In this document: positions 1-6,982 of the stretch, piece by piece
How the letters are laid out: each line of letters opens with the position of its first letter
Numbering within the stretch: position 1 is the stretch's first letter
DNA from: RYN-230 sp963834705
Lineage (GTDB): Bacteria > Actinomycetota > Actinomycetes > Streptosporangiales > Streptosporangiaceae
Direction: 5' to 3'
DNA: 64,000 bases
Assembly: GCA_963834705.1 (NCBI GenBank)
Contig: CAWICV010000012.1
Location: 186,001-250,000, forward strand
Made by a program: the position numbers and the translations under genes
Notes under the pieces: generated by a model
What the model was told of the DNA's origin: nothing
Database searches by the model: none
Seen by the model: only the letters and a program-made list of their open reading frames with translations

Positions 1-97
1 TCGGCGTGGGGCGCAAGGGACCGGCCAGCTGACCAGCCGCTGGCGGCACGGAATGGGCGTTTTGCCACGCCCCGCCCAGCCCGATTGCGTACACCGG

Positions 98-895
98 TCA
101 GGCCGCCCGGCCGCGGGTGCGCCTGCTGAGCAGGTAGGCCAGGCCGCCGAGGAGCAGCAGACCCAGGCCGCCCAGGGTGAGCCGGAGCGCCGCGCCGTCC
201 AGGGCCGGCGCCGGGGCCAGACTGGCCGCGGCGCACACCGAGGTGGCCAGGATCAGCTTCTGATAGTGATCCAGCAGGCGGATCCGCATGGCCTGCACGG
301 TCAGCGTGCCGCGGGCCCCGGTGAACTGGCGGTTCAGCATGATCACGGCGATGTCCGGGACGACGATCCGGGTGTTCGGCGCCGCGCTGGCCGGCAGCGC
401 GATCGTGCGGTGCCCGGCCTGCGAGATCCGGCCCTGGTCGATCCGCGATGTGCCGGACGCGGCCCGGGCCCGGGTGTCGAACCGGCACGAGGACGACGCC
501 AGCTGGGCGCGCAGCACGGTCCGCCCGGGCAGCGAGACGGCTAGGGCGGGGATCCGCGACGAGGCGCTGGCCGGGCCAGCCGCGTCGGTGATCAGCCCGG
601 TGCCGAGCAGCCCGGCCGCGTCGGCGTTGGGCAGGATCACCGGGGAACCGCCCGAGTACGACGCCTCGCCCACCGGCTGGGTGCTCATCCGGCCGGCCGC
701 GTAGACCGCGTACGACTCGTTCATCGGGGTGCCCGCGGCGGCTGGGGCCGCGCCCGCCACCACTGCCCCCGCCACCACTGCCCCCGCCACCACCGCGCCC
801 GCCACCACCGGGCCCGCCACCACCGGGCCGGCCAGCCGCCCCGCACCCCCGGTCCGAAACCCTGCCGCCCGCAGTGCGCTGAGCATCCGGCTCAT
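98..895 (-). CDS. secreted or wall-anchored protein, choice-of-anchor-P-like
   Basis: The 265-residue product has an N-terminal export signal: an Arg-containing start, then a hydrophobic core made of repeated VVAGA units (about residues 24-48), then an Ala-rich stretch ending APAAAG. A middle domain of about 150 residues follows, with two cysteines (in SSSCRF and ATSVC). The C-terminus has one hydrophobic segment (GGLGLLLLGGLAYLL) and a basic tail SRRTRGRAA, which looks like a membrane stop-transfer or wall-sorting end, but there is no LPXTG. The middle (ESYAVYAAG near the start, RIRLLD then LILATSVC near its end) resembles actinobacterial choice-of-anchor P proteins; that is a similarity judgement, not a search. 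Function is unknown. It stands alone and is divergent from the HAD gene. Confidence 0.7.
   Translation of the reverse strand: MSRMLSALRAAGFRTGGAGRLAGPVVAGPVVAGAVVAGAVVAGAVVAGAAPAAAGTPMNESYAVYAAGRMSTQPVGEASYSGGSPVILPNADAAGLLGTGLITDAAGPASASSRIPALAVSLPGRTVLRAQLASSSCRFDTRARAASGTSRIDQGRISQAGHRTIALPASAAPNTRIVVPDIAVIMLNRQFTGARGTLTVQAMRIRLLDHYQKLILATSVCAAASLAPAPALDGAALRLTLGGLGLLLLGGLAYLLSRRTRGRAA
753..827. repeat. 15-bp tandem repeat inside a signal-peptide code
   Basis: Five consecutive near-identical 15-bp units (CCCGCCACCACTGCC and variants) lie in the signal-peptide part of the gene at 98-895. Read on the minus strand each unit encodes one VVAGA or VVAGP pentapeptide, so copy-number change stays in frame and only lengthens or shortens the hydrophobic core. 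Confidence 0.85.
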
Positions 896-1220
896 CGTTC
901 ATTCCCCCCGCACGGCCCCGCCCGGCCGTCGCCATGCCCCGTCCGGTTCATACCCCGCCCGGCGCTGTGAGCCAATCTAACTTTAGGTAGTGGAACACTA
1001 GCCCAAAGTCATCAAGCAGGCGGCCGGGAACGGCCCACGGAATGCCGCGGGCATGCTGTCCCCGTTCGGTGGATGGAGAGAAATGAGCAACCCAGTCTGT
1101 GACTTTGAATAATCGAATGGGAGCATTCAGTTACTACTGGTGGGCCGGCAAGTGCAACGCCGGTTCACCGCACCGGGGGTCTGCCGGGCCTCTTCCGCCG
1201 CCAGCCGCCACACTGGTGCC
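896..1220. other. divergent intergenic region
   Basis: This 325-bp region separates the secreted-protein gene (leftward) from the HAD gene (rightward). It holds the most AT-rich stretch of the neighbourhood (about 968-1012 and 1080-1130), as expected for two divergent promoters. No convincing gene, RNA structure or repeat was seen. Confidence 0.5.
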
Positions 1221-1928
1221 ATGAACGCTCCGGTGAGCTACCACGAGCCCCCGTCCCCGGTGTTCCTCTTCGATCTCGACGGCACCCTGATCGACAGCGT
1301 GTACCAGCACGTGATGGCGTGGCACGCGGCACTGCTCCGGCTGGACATCGACCTGTCGGTGTGGCGCATCCACCGCCGGATCGGGATGAGCGGCGGGCTG
1401 TTCGTGTCCGCGCTGATCCGGGAGACCGGGCTGGCGCTGTCCGAGGCGGACATCGAGATGCTGCAGCAGGCGCACGCGGAGGGTTACCTGGCCCGGGCGG
1501 ACACGGTCCGCGCGCTGCCCGGGGCGGCCGAACTGCTGCAGGCGCTGACCAAGCGCGGGGTGCGCTGGGCCATCGCGACCAGCGGCCGCCGCGCCACCGC
1601 GGGCCATGCGCTAGGCCTGCTCGGGCTGCCCGAGGACACCCCGATGATCACCCGGGACATGGTGCGCCGGGCCAAGCCCGACCCGGACCTGTTCCTGGCC
1701 GCGGCGGCGCTGCTCGGTGTGGCGCCCCGGCATGCGTTTGTCGTGGGCGACAGCGTATGGGACCTGCTGGCCGCACGCCGGGCCGGCGCCATCGGGGTGG
1801 GCCTGATGTCCGGCGGCTACGGGCGGGAGGAACTGGAACGGGCCGGTGCATACCGGGTCTACGCCGATCCGGCCGACCTGCTCGCCCGGGCCGACGAACT
1901 CGGCGTCCGCGACCTGGTCATCCAGTAG
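1221..1928 (+). CDS. HAD-superfamily phosphatase (phosphoglycolate phosphatase/beta-phosphoglucomutase type)
   Basis: The 235-residue cytoplasmic protein has all HAD motifs in order: motif I FLFDLDGTLIDS (nucleophile Asp about residue 18, acid/base Asp two further on), an alpha-helical cap after it, motif II IATSGR, the motif III lysine in RAKPDPDLF, and motif IV VGDSVWD. Length fits the subfamily I enzymes that hydrolyse small phosphate monoesters. ATG at 1221 is chosen because motif I must lie near the N-terminus; the frame is open upstream to 1140 but that stretch has no family character. The substrate cannot be read from sequence. Monocistronic; the kdp locus follows after 289 bp. Confidence 0.85.
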   Translation: MNAPVSYHEPPSPVFLFDLDGTLIDSVYQHVMAWHAALLRLDIDLSVWRIHRRIGMSGGLFVSALIRETGLALSEADIEMLQQAHAEGYLARADTVRALPGAAELLQALTKRGVRWAIATSGRRATAGHALGLLGLPEDTPMITRDMVRRAKPDPDLFLAAAALLGVAPRHAFVVGDSVWDLLAARRAGAIGVGLMSGGYGREELERAGAYRVYADPADLLARADELGVRDLVIQ

Positions 1929-1994
1929 ACGGGCTCCCGCCGAGTGCTCAAATACTCGCCGCTGACCGCCACCGCGGCGGATACGCGAGCCCGC

Positions 1995-2046
1995 GCGCAT
2001 GGGTTCTGTTAGGAACCCCTAGCGCCGCGCATGGGTGCTGTTTGGA
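1995..2046 (+). promoter_or_regulatory. paired direct repeat in the kdp upstream region
   Basis: The sequence GCGCATGGGTTCTGTTAGGA (1995-2014) recurs with two changes as GCGCATGGGTGCTGTTTGGA (2027-2046). The copies are 32 bp apart, close to three helical turns, and lie 170-220 bp upstream of the first kdp reading frame. Same-face direct repeats are what an OmpR-family regulator such as KdpE binds, so this is a candidate KdpE operator. The site itself is seen; the regulator assignment is inferred. The rest of 1929-2217 contains no other clear feature before the AGGAGG at about 2207. Confidence 0.4.
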
Positions 2047-2217
2047 CCGGACTTTTGCGCCTTACCTCGGTTTTCACTGAGAAGCGCCAGAGCGTCGCCT
2101 ACGCCCTGGACGCCACCTGAACAAGCCCGTCCGCACGGGCCCGCCCGCCGCCTGCCCCACCCCCGGGGCGGGTGGCGGCCAGGTTGCGCACGCAGTGGAG
2201 ACGCCTAGGAGGGCGCC

Positions 2218-2307
2218 GTGTGGGACCTCTTCTATATCGGCCTGACCATCGTGGTGTTCGCCGCGCTGTGGCTGCTGGTCAAGGGGGTTGAGCGCTTTGA
2301 GCGTTGA
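2218..2307 (+). CDS. small single-span membrane peptide before kdpF
   Basis: This 29-residue reading frame starts at GTG 2218, 5 bp after a near-perfect AGGAGG. It encodes a short acidic start (WDLFY), one hydrophobic helix (IGLTIVVFAALWLLV) and a charged end (KGVERFER). Its last 11 bases overlap the start of kdpF, so the two are probably translationally coupled. Size and design are KdpF-like but the sequence is different. I believe a comparable short peptide sits at this place in other actinobacterial kdp operons and usually goes unannotated. A role in assembling or stabilising KdpABC is inference from position only. Confidence 0.6.
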   Translation: MWDLFYIGLTIVVFAALWLLVKGVERFER

Positions 2308-2386
2308 GAACTGGATCGGTCTCATCGGTGGCGTCCTGCTCACTGTGTACCTGTTCGCGGCCCTCGTCTTCCCGGAGAAATTCTGA
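2297..2386 (+). CDS. kdpF: KdpF, small subunit of the potassium-transporting ATPase
   Basis: A 29-residue frame starting at TTG 2297 encodes SVENWIGLIGG, then one hydrophobic span (VLLTVYLFAALVF), and ends PEKF. That layout, including the FPEKF end, is the actinobacterial KdpF pattern. KdpF is a single-span peptide that stabilises the KdpABC complex in the membrane. The TTG start is supported by AAGGGGG about 9 bp upstream and by the SVENW start. The stop codon shares one base with the kdpA ATG (TGATG), so translation of kdpA is coupled to it. Confidence 0.8.
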   Translation: MSVENWIGLIGGVLLTVYLFAALVFPEKF

Positions 2387-4053
2387 TGAGTAGCACCGCT
2401 GCGGGCTGGCTGCAGTTTGCCCTGCTGTTCGCCGCGCTGGCCGCCTGCTACATCCCCTTGGGGAACTACATCGCACACATCTTCACCACCGGCCAGGACT
2501 GGCGGGTCGAACGCACCTTCTACCGGGTGATGGGTATCGACGCCCAGGCTGACCAGAAGTGGAGCAGCTACGTCCGGAGCATCCTGGCGTTCTCCGGGGT
2601 CAGTGTGCTTTTCCTGTACGGCCTGGAGCGGCTGCAGCACTACCTGCCGCTGTCGGTGAGCATGGCCGCCGTCACGCCGGACACCGCGTGGAACACCGCC
2701 GCCTCGTTCGTGACCAACACCAACTGGCAGAACTACGCCGGTGAAGCCACCTTGGGCTACCTGGTCCAGATGACCGGGCTGACCGTGCAGCAGTTCCTGT
2801 CGGCCGCCGTCGGCCTGGCCGTGGCGATCGCGATGATCCGCGGCTTCACCCGGTCCCGCACCGACAAGCTGGGCAACTTCTGGGTGGATGTCACCCGGGG
2901 CACGGTCCGGTTGCTGATCCCGCTGGCCGTCATCGTCGGCATCGCCCTCATCGCGGGCGGCGCGATCGACAACTTCAACGCGTACCACACGTACACCACG
3001 CTGTCCGGCGCCCACCAGACGATCCCCGGCGGCCCGGTGGGCTCGATGGAGAGCATCAAGGACCTCGGGAACAACGGCGGCGGGTTCTTCAACACCAACG
3101 CCGCGCACCCGTTCGAGAACCCCAACCCGTTCAGCAACTGGCTGATCATCTTCGGCCTGCTGCTGATCCCATTCGCCACGCCACGGGCGTTCGGCAAGAT
3201 GGTCGGAGACAACAAGCAGGGCTACGCACTGGTCGCGGTCATGGCCATCCTGTGGATGGCCGCGGTCGGCGGGATCAGCCTGTTCGAGGCGCACACCGGC
3301 GCCGGCGGCACGGCCACCATCCTGGCCGGGCACGCCGCGGAAGGAACGGAGACGCGGTTCGGCACGCCCGGCTGCTCGTTGTTCGCCGCGTCCACCACGG
3401 TGACCTCGACCGGGTCGGTGAACTGCTTCCATGATTCGCTGACCCCGTTCGGCGGCGGCATCGCCCTGTTCGACATGGCACTGGGCGAGATCGTGCCGGG
3501 CGGCATTGGGGCCGGCATGTACGGCATCCTGATCCTGGCCATCGTCACCGTGTTCGTGGCCGGGCTGATGGTCGGCCGCACGCCGGAGTACATCGGCAAG
3601 AAGATCCGGCCCGCCGAGATGAAGTATGCGGCGCTGTACTTCCTGACCCTGCCGGTGGTCATCCTGACTGCGGCTGGCCTGTCCATCGGCACGCACATCG
3701 GCCAGAAAGCGATCTTCAATCCGGGGCCGCATGGGCTGACCGAGATCATGTACGCGTTCACGTCCATGGCCAACAACAACGGGTCTGCCTTCGCCGGCCT
3801 GGGCACCGGGGCCACCTGGTACCAGATATCCGGCGGCATTGTGATGCTGCTCGGCCGGTTCGCGCCGGAGATCTTCGCGCTCGCCCTGGCCGGCTCGCTG
3901 GCCCGCCAGCAGCCAGTACCGGCCAGCGCCGGGACGCTCGATACCCGGACACCGCTGTTCGTCGGGATGGTGGTCGGCGTGATCCTCGTCCTGGTCGGCC
4001 TGACCTACTTTCCGGCTCTCGCACTCGGGCCGTTCGCTGAGGGGTTGCACTGA
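2386..4053 (+). CDS. kdpA: potassium-transporting ATPase subunit A (K+ channel-like subunit)
   Basis: The 555-residue polytopic membrane protein is the K+-selective pore subunit of the high-affinity Kdp pump, a relative of Trk/Ktr channels. Four pore-loop/selectivity-filter segments are visible: TNTNWQNYAG (about 110-119), NNGGGFFNTNAAHPFENP (about 229-246), FGGGIALFDMALGE (about 355-368) and SMANNNGSAFAGLG (about 460-473). Length matches E. coli KdpA (557). The gene overlaps kdpF by one base upstream and kdpB by one base downstream, a tightly packed operon. Expression is expected under K+ limitation through KdpD/KdpE. Confidence 0.97.
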   Translation: MSSTAAGWLQFALLFAALAACYIPLGNYIAHIFTTGQDWRVERTFYRVMGIDAQADQKWSSYVRSILAFSGVSVLFLYGLERLQHYLPLSVSMAAVTPDTAWNTAASFVTNTNWQNYAGEATLGYLVQMTGLTVQQFLSAAVGLAVAIAMIRGFTRSRTDKLGNFWVDVTRGTVRLLIPLAVIVGIALIAGGAIDNFNAYHTYTTLSGAHQTIPGGPVGSMESIKDLGNNGGGFFNTNAAHPFENPNPFSNWLIIFGLLLIPFATPRAFGKMVGDNKQGYALVAVMAILWMAAVGGISLFEAHTGAGGTATILAGHAAEGTETRFGTPGCSLFAASTTVTSTGSVNCFHDSLTPFGGGIALFDMALGEIVPGGIGAGMYGILILAIVTVFVAGLMVGRTPEYIGKKIRPAEMKYAALYFLTLPVVILTAAGLSIGTHIGQKAIFNPGPHGLTEIMYAFTSMANNNGSAFAGLGTGATWYQISGGIVMLLGRFAPEIFALALAGSLARQQPVPASAGTLDTRTPLFVGMVVGVILVLVGLTYFPALALGPFAEGLH

Positions 4054-6173
4054 TGTCCATCACCACCACACCGGAAACCGGGGGCCGCGCCCCTGAGCGG
4101 GTGGCCGGCCCGGAGCAGGGCCGGATCGGCGGCGGCCTGCTCGACCCGAGGATGCTGCTGAAATCCACCCCCGATGCGTTCAAGAAGCTGGACCCGCGGG
4201 TCCAGCTCAAGAACCCGGTCATGTTCGTAGTCGAGGTTGGCGCCGTGCTGACCACCGGCACGGCGATCGCCAAGCCGTCCGTCTTCAACTGGACCATCGT
4301 GGTCTGGCTGTGGCTGACCGCAGTGTTCGCCAACCTGGCCGAGGCCGTGGCCGAAGGCCGCGGCAAAGCCCAGGCCGACACGCTGCGCCGGACCAAGCAG
4401 GAGACCGTGGCCCGGCGGGTGGCCGGCTGGCAGCCTGGCCGGACCGACATCCCGGAAGAAGAGGTACCGGGCACTCAGCTCACCGTGGGCGACTTCGTGA
4501 TCGTCGAGGCTGGCCAGGTCATCCCGGGCGACGGGGACGTGGTCGAGGGTGTGGCCTCGGTGGACGAGTCGGCCATCACCGGCGAGTCGGCCCCGGTCAT
4601 CCGGGAGTCCGGCGGCGACCGGTCCGCGGTCACCGGCGGCACCAAGGTGCTGTCGGACCGGATCGTTGTGAAGATCACCTCGAAGCCCGGCGAGACGTTC
4701 ATCGACCGGATGATCGCCCTGGTCGAGGGCGCGTCCCGGCAGAAGACGCCGAACGAGATCGCACTCAACATCCTGCTCGCGTCGCTGACCATCATCTTCA
4801 TGCTGGCCGTGATCACGCTGCAGCCGATGGCGTTCTACGCCCGCGCGCCGCAGAGCCTGGTCGTCCTGGTCGCGCTGCTGGTCGCGCTGATCCCGACCAC
4901 GATCGGCGCGCTGCTGTCCGCGATCGGCATCGCCGGCATGGACCGGCTGGTGCAGCGCAACGTGCTGGCCATGTCCGGCCGGGCGGTGGAGGCGGCGGGC
5001 GACGTGAACACGCTGCTGCTGGACAAGACCGGCACGATCACCATCGGCAACCGGCAGGCCACCGAGTTCCTCCCGGTGGACGGGGTACCGGCCAGCGAAC
5101 TGGCCGACGCCGCCCAGCTGTCCAGCATGGCCGACTACACCCCGGAAGGCCGCTCGATCGTGGTGCTGGCCAAGGAGGAATACGGGCTTCGCGAGCGGCA
5201 CGAAGGTGAACTGCAGGGCGCGGAGTTCGTGGAGTTCACCGCACAGACCCGGATGAGCGGCATCGACCTGGCCGACGGGCGCCAGGTCCGCAAAGGCGCG
5301 GCCGCCTCGGTGTCGCAGTGGATCCGGGACAACGGCGGCGAGCCGCCGGCCGGCCTGGGCGCGATGGTGGACGGCATCTCCGGCGTCGGCGGCACCCCGC
5401 TGGTCGTCGCCGAGAAGAAGAACGGCACGGCCCGCGCGCTGGGCGTGATCTACCTCAAGGACATCGTCAAGGAGGGCATCGCCGAGCGGTTCGCCGAGAT
5501 GCGCAAGATGGGCATCCGCACCGTCATGATCACCGGGGACAACCCGCTGACCGCCAAGGCGATCGCCGACGAGTCCGGCGTGGACGACTTCCTGGCCGAG
5601 GCCACGCCGGAGGACAAGATGGCGCTGATAAAGAAGGAGCAGGAAGGCGGCAAGCTGGTCGCGATGACCGGGGACGGCACCAACGACGCCCCGGCCCTGG
5701 CTCAGGCCGACGTCGGGGTGGCCATGAACACCGGAACCTCCGCGGCCAAGGAGGCCGGGAACATGGTGGACCTGGACTCCAACCCGACCAAGCTCATCGA
5801 GATCGTGGAGATCGGCAAGCAGTTGCTGATCACCCGCGGTGCGCTGACCACGTTCTCCATCACAAACGACGTGGCCAAGTACTTCGCCATCATCCCGGCC
5901 ATGTTCGAGGGCGTGATCCCCGGGCTGGCCAAGCTCAACATCCTGCACCTGCACAGCCCGGCCTCGGCCATCACCTCGGCGATCATCTTCAACGCGCTGA
6001 TTATCGTGGCGCTGATCCCGCTCGCGCTGCGCGGGGTGCGTTACCGCCCCGCCTCGGCGTCGTCACTGCTCCGCAGGAACCTGCTGATCTACGGCATCGG
6101 CGGGCTGATCATCCCATTCGCCGGGATCTGGGCCATCGATCTCGTCGTCCAGTACATTCCAGGATTCCGGTGA
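4053..6173 (+). CDS. kdpB: potassium-transporting ATPase subunit B (P-type ATPase)
   Basis: The 706-residue catalytic subunit hydrolyses ATP to drive K+ uptake. It has the P-type signatures in order: actuator-domain DESAITGESAPV (about 170-181), phosphorylation site LLLDKTGTIT with Asp at about 324, nucleotide-domain segment KGAAASV, and hinge motif MTGDGTNDAPALAQADVG (about 537-554). The membrane segment before the P-domain carries LIPTTIGALLSAIGIAGMDR, the type IA pattern. Length is slightly above E. coli KdpB (682) because of a longer N-terminus. The ATG lies in TGATG with the kdpA stop. Confidence 0.97.
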   Translation: MSITTTPETGGRAPERVAGPEQGRIGGGLLDPRMLLKSTPDAFKKLDPRVQLKNPVMFVVEVGAVLTTGTAIAKPSVFNWTIVVWLWLTAVFANLAEAVAEGRGKAQADTLRRTKQETVARRVAGWQPGRTDIPEEEVPGTQLTVGDFVIVEAGQVIPGDGDVVEGVASVDESAITGESAPVIRESGGDRSAVTGGTKVLSDRIVVKITSKPGETFIDRMIALVEGASRQKTPNEIALNILLASLTIIFMLAVITLQPMAFYARAPQSLVVLVALLVALIPTTIGALLSAIGIAGMDRLVQRNVLAMSGRAVEAAGDVNTLLLDKTGTITIGNRQATEFLPVDGVPASELADAAQLSSMADYTPEGRSIVVLAKEEYGLRERHEGELQGAEFVEFTAQTRMSGIDLADGRQVRKGAAASVSQWIRDNGGEPPAGLGAMVDGISGVGGTPLVVAEKKNGTARALGVIYLKDIVKEGIAERFAEMRKMGIRTVMITGDNPLTAKAIADESGVDDFLAEATPEDKMALIKKEQEGGKLVAMTGDGTNDAPALAQADVGVAMNTGTSAAKEAGNMVDLDSNPTKLIEIVEIGKQLLITRGALTTFSITNDVAKYFAIIPAMFEGVIPGLAKLNILHLHSPASAITSAIIFNALIIVALIPLALRGVRYRPASASSLLRRNLLIYGIGGLIIPFAGIWAIDLVVQYIPGFR

Positions 6174-6180
6174 TCCGATC

Positions 6181-6816
6181 ATGACCCGTCTGCCCAGTAT
6201 CGTCCGTCAGCACATCGCGGCCTTCCGGCTGCTCCTGGTGTTCACCGTGCTCACCGGGATCATCTACCCGGTGTTCATGTGGGGCGTCGCCCAGGGAGTG
6301 TTCCACCACCAGGCCAACGGCTCGCTGGTCAGTTACCACGGCCGGGTGATCGGCTCCAGCCTGTTGTGCCAGGAGTTCGTGGACGCCAAGGGCAACCCGC
6401 TGCCGCAGTACTTCCAGCCACGGCCCTCGGCGGCCATCCTGGCCGGGGCCAGGGACGACTACGGCTGTGACCCGCGGTACTCGTCGGCATCGAACTACGG
6501 GCCGAGCAACCCGGCGTTCGTCTCGCTGATCAAGCAGCGGCGCAGGCAGATCGCGGCGTTCGACCACGTGAAGATCTCGCAGATCCCGGCGGACGCGGTG
6601 ACCGCGTCCGGCTCGGGCCTGGACCCGGGCATCTCGCCGGCCAACGCGGCCATCCAGGTGAACCGGGTCGCGGCGGCGCGGCACATCAGCCCGGCCGCCG
6701 TCCGGGCCCTGGTCAGCCAGTACACCACGGGCCGCTCGCTCGGCTTCCTCGGCGAGCCGGCGGTGAACGTGCTGCTGCTGAACCGGGCCCTGGACGAGAA
6801 GTACCCGCTGCACTGA
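6181..6816 (+). CDS. kdpC: potassium-transporting ATPase subunit C
   Basis: The 211-residue protein has one N-terminal membrane span (FRLLLVFTVLTGIIYPVFMWGVAQ) and a periplasm-side domain containing YFQPRPSA and the family motif DPGISPANAAIQVNRVA near the C-terminus. KdpC links KdpA and KdpB and takes part in nucleotide binding. The start is 7 bp after the kdpB stop. The region SSLLCQEF (often SxLIGQxF in the family) contains a cysteine. All residues needed for a normal KdpC seem present. Confidence 0.95.
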   Translation: MTRLPSIVRQHIAAFRLLLVFTVLTGIIYPVFMWGVAQGVFHHQANGSLVSYHGRVIGSSLLCQEFVDAKGNPLPQYFQPRPSAAILAGARDDYGCDPRYSSASNYGPSNPAFVSLIKQRRRQIAAFDHVKISQIPADAVTASGSGLDPGISPANAAIQVNRVAAARHISPAAVRALVSQYTTGRSLGFLGEPAVNVLLLNRALDEKYPLH

Positions 6817-6829
6817 CCGGAGGGAGATC

Positions 6830-6982
6830 GTGGAGCTCATCGCGGGCACACCGGACAGCGAGCCCGGTGCGCCCGCCGGGCATGCGCTACCGGTTCCAGC
6901 CGTGAAGGGCCGCCGTTACCGCATCTCCCCAGTTCAGGGCACACTGATGTCGAGGGTCAGCGCACAGACAGGACGCGGATGA
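6830..6982 (+). CDS. possible 50-residue peptide between kdpC and kdpD
   Basis: A GTG at 6830 follows GGAGGGAGATC and opens a 50-codon frame whose TGA overlaps the kdpD ATG (ATGA at 6979-6982). That arrangement suggests translational coupling. The product is hydrophilic, Pro/Gly/Arg-rich, without a membrane span or recognised domain. In another frame the same DNA reads GMRYRFQP followed by a stop (about 6882-6908), very like the GMGYRYQP near the end of KdpE. The segment may therefore be a degenerate scrap of an OmpR-type regulator, and the open frame accidental. Confidence 0.3.
   Translation: MELIAGTPDSEPGAPAGHALPVPAVKGRRYRISPVQGTLMSRVSAQTGRG

Noticed and set aside
2074..4050. Long minus-strand open frame opposite kdpA
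   Set aside because: KdpA on the plus strand has full-length family motifs; the antisense frame has only low-complexity Asp/Gln/His/Arg composition.
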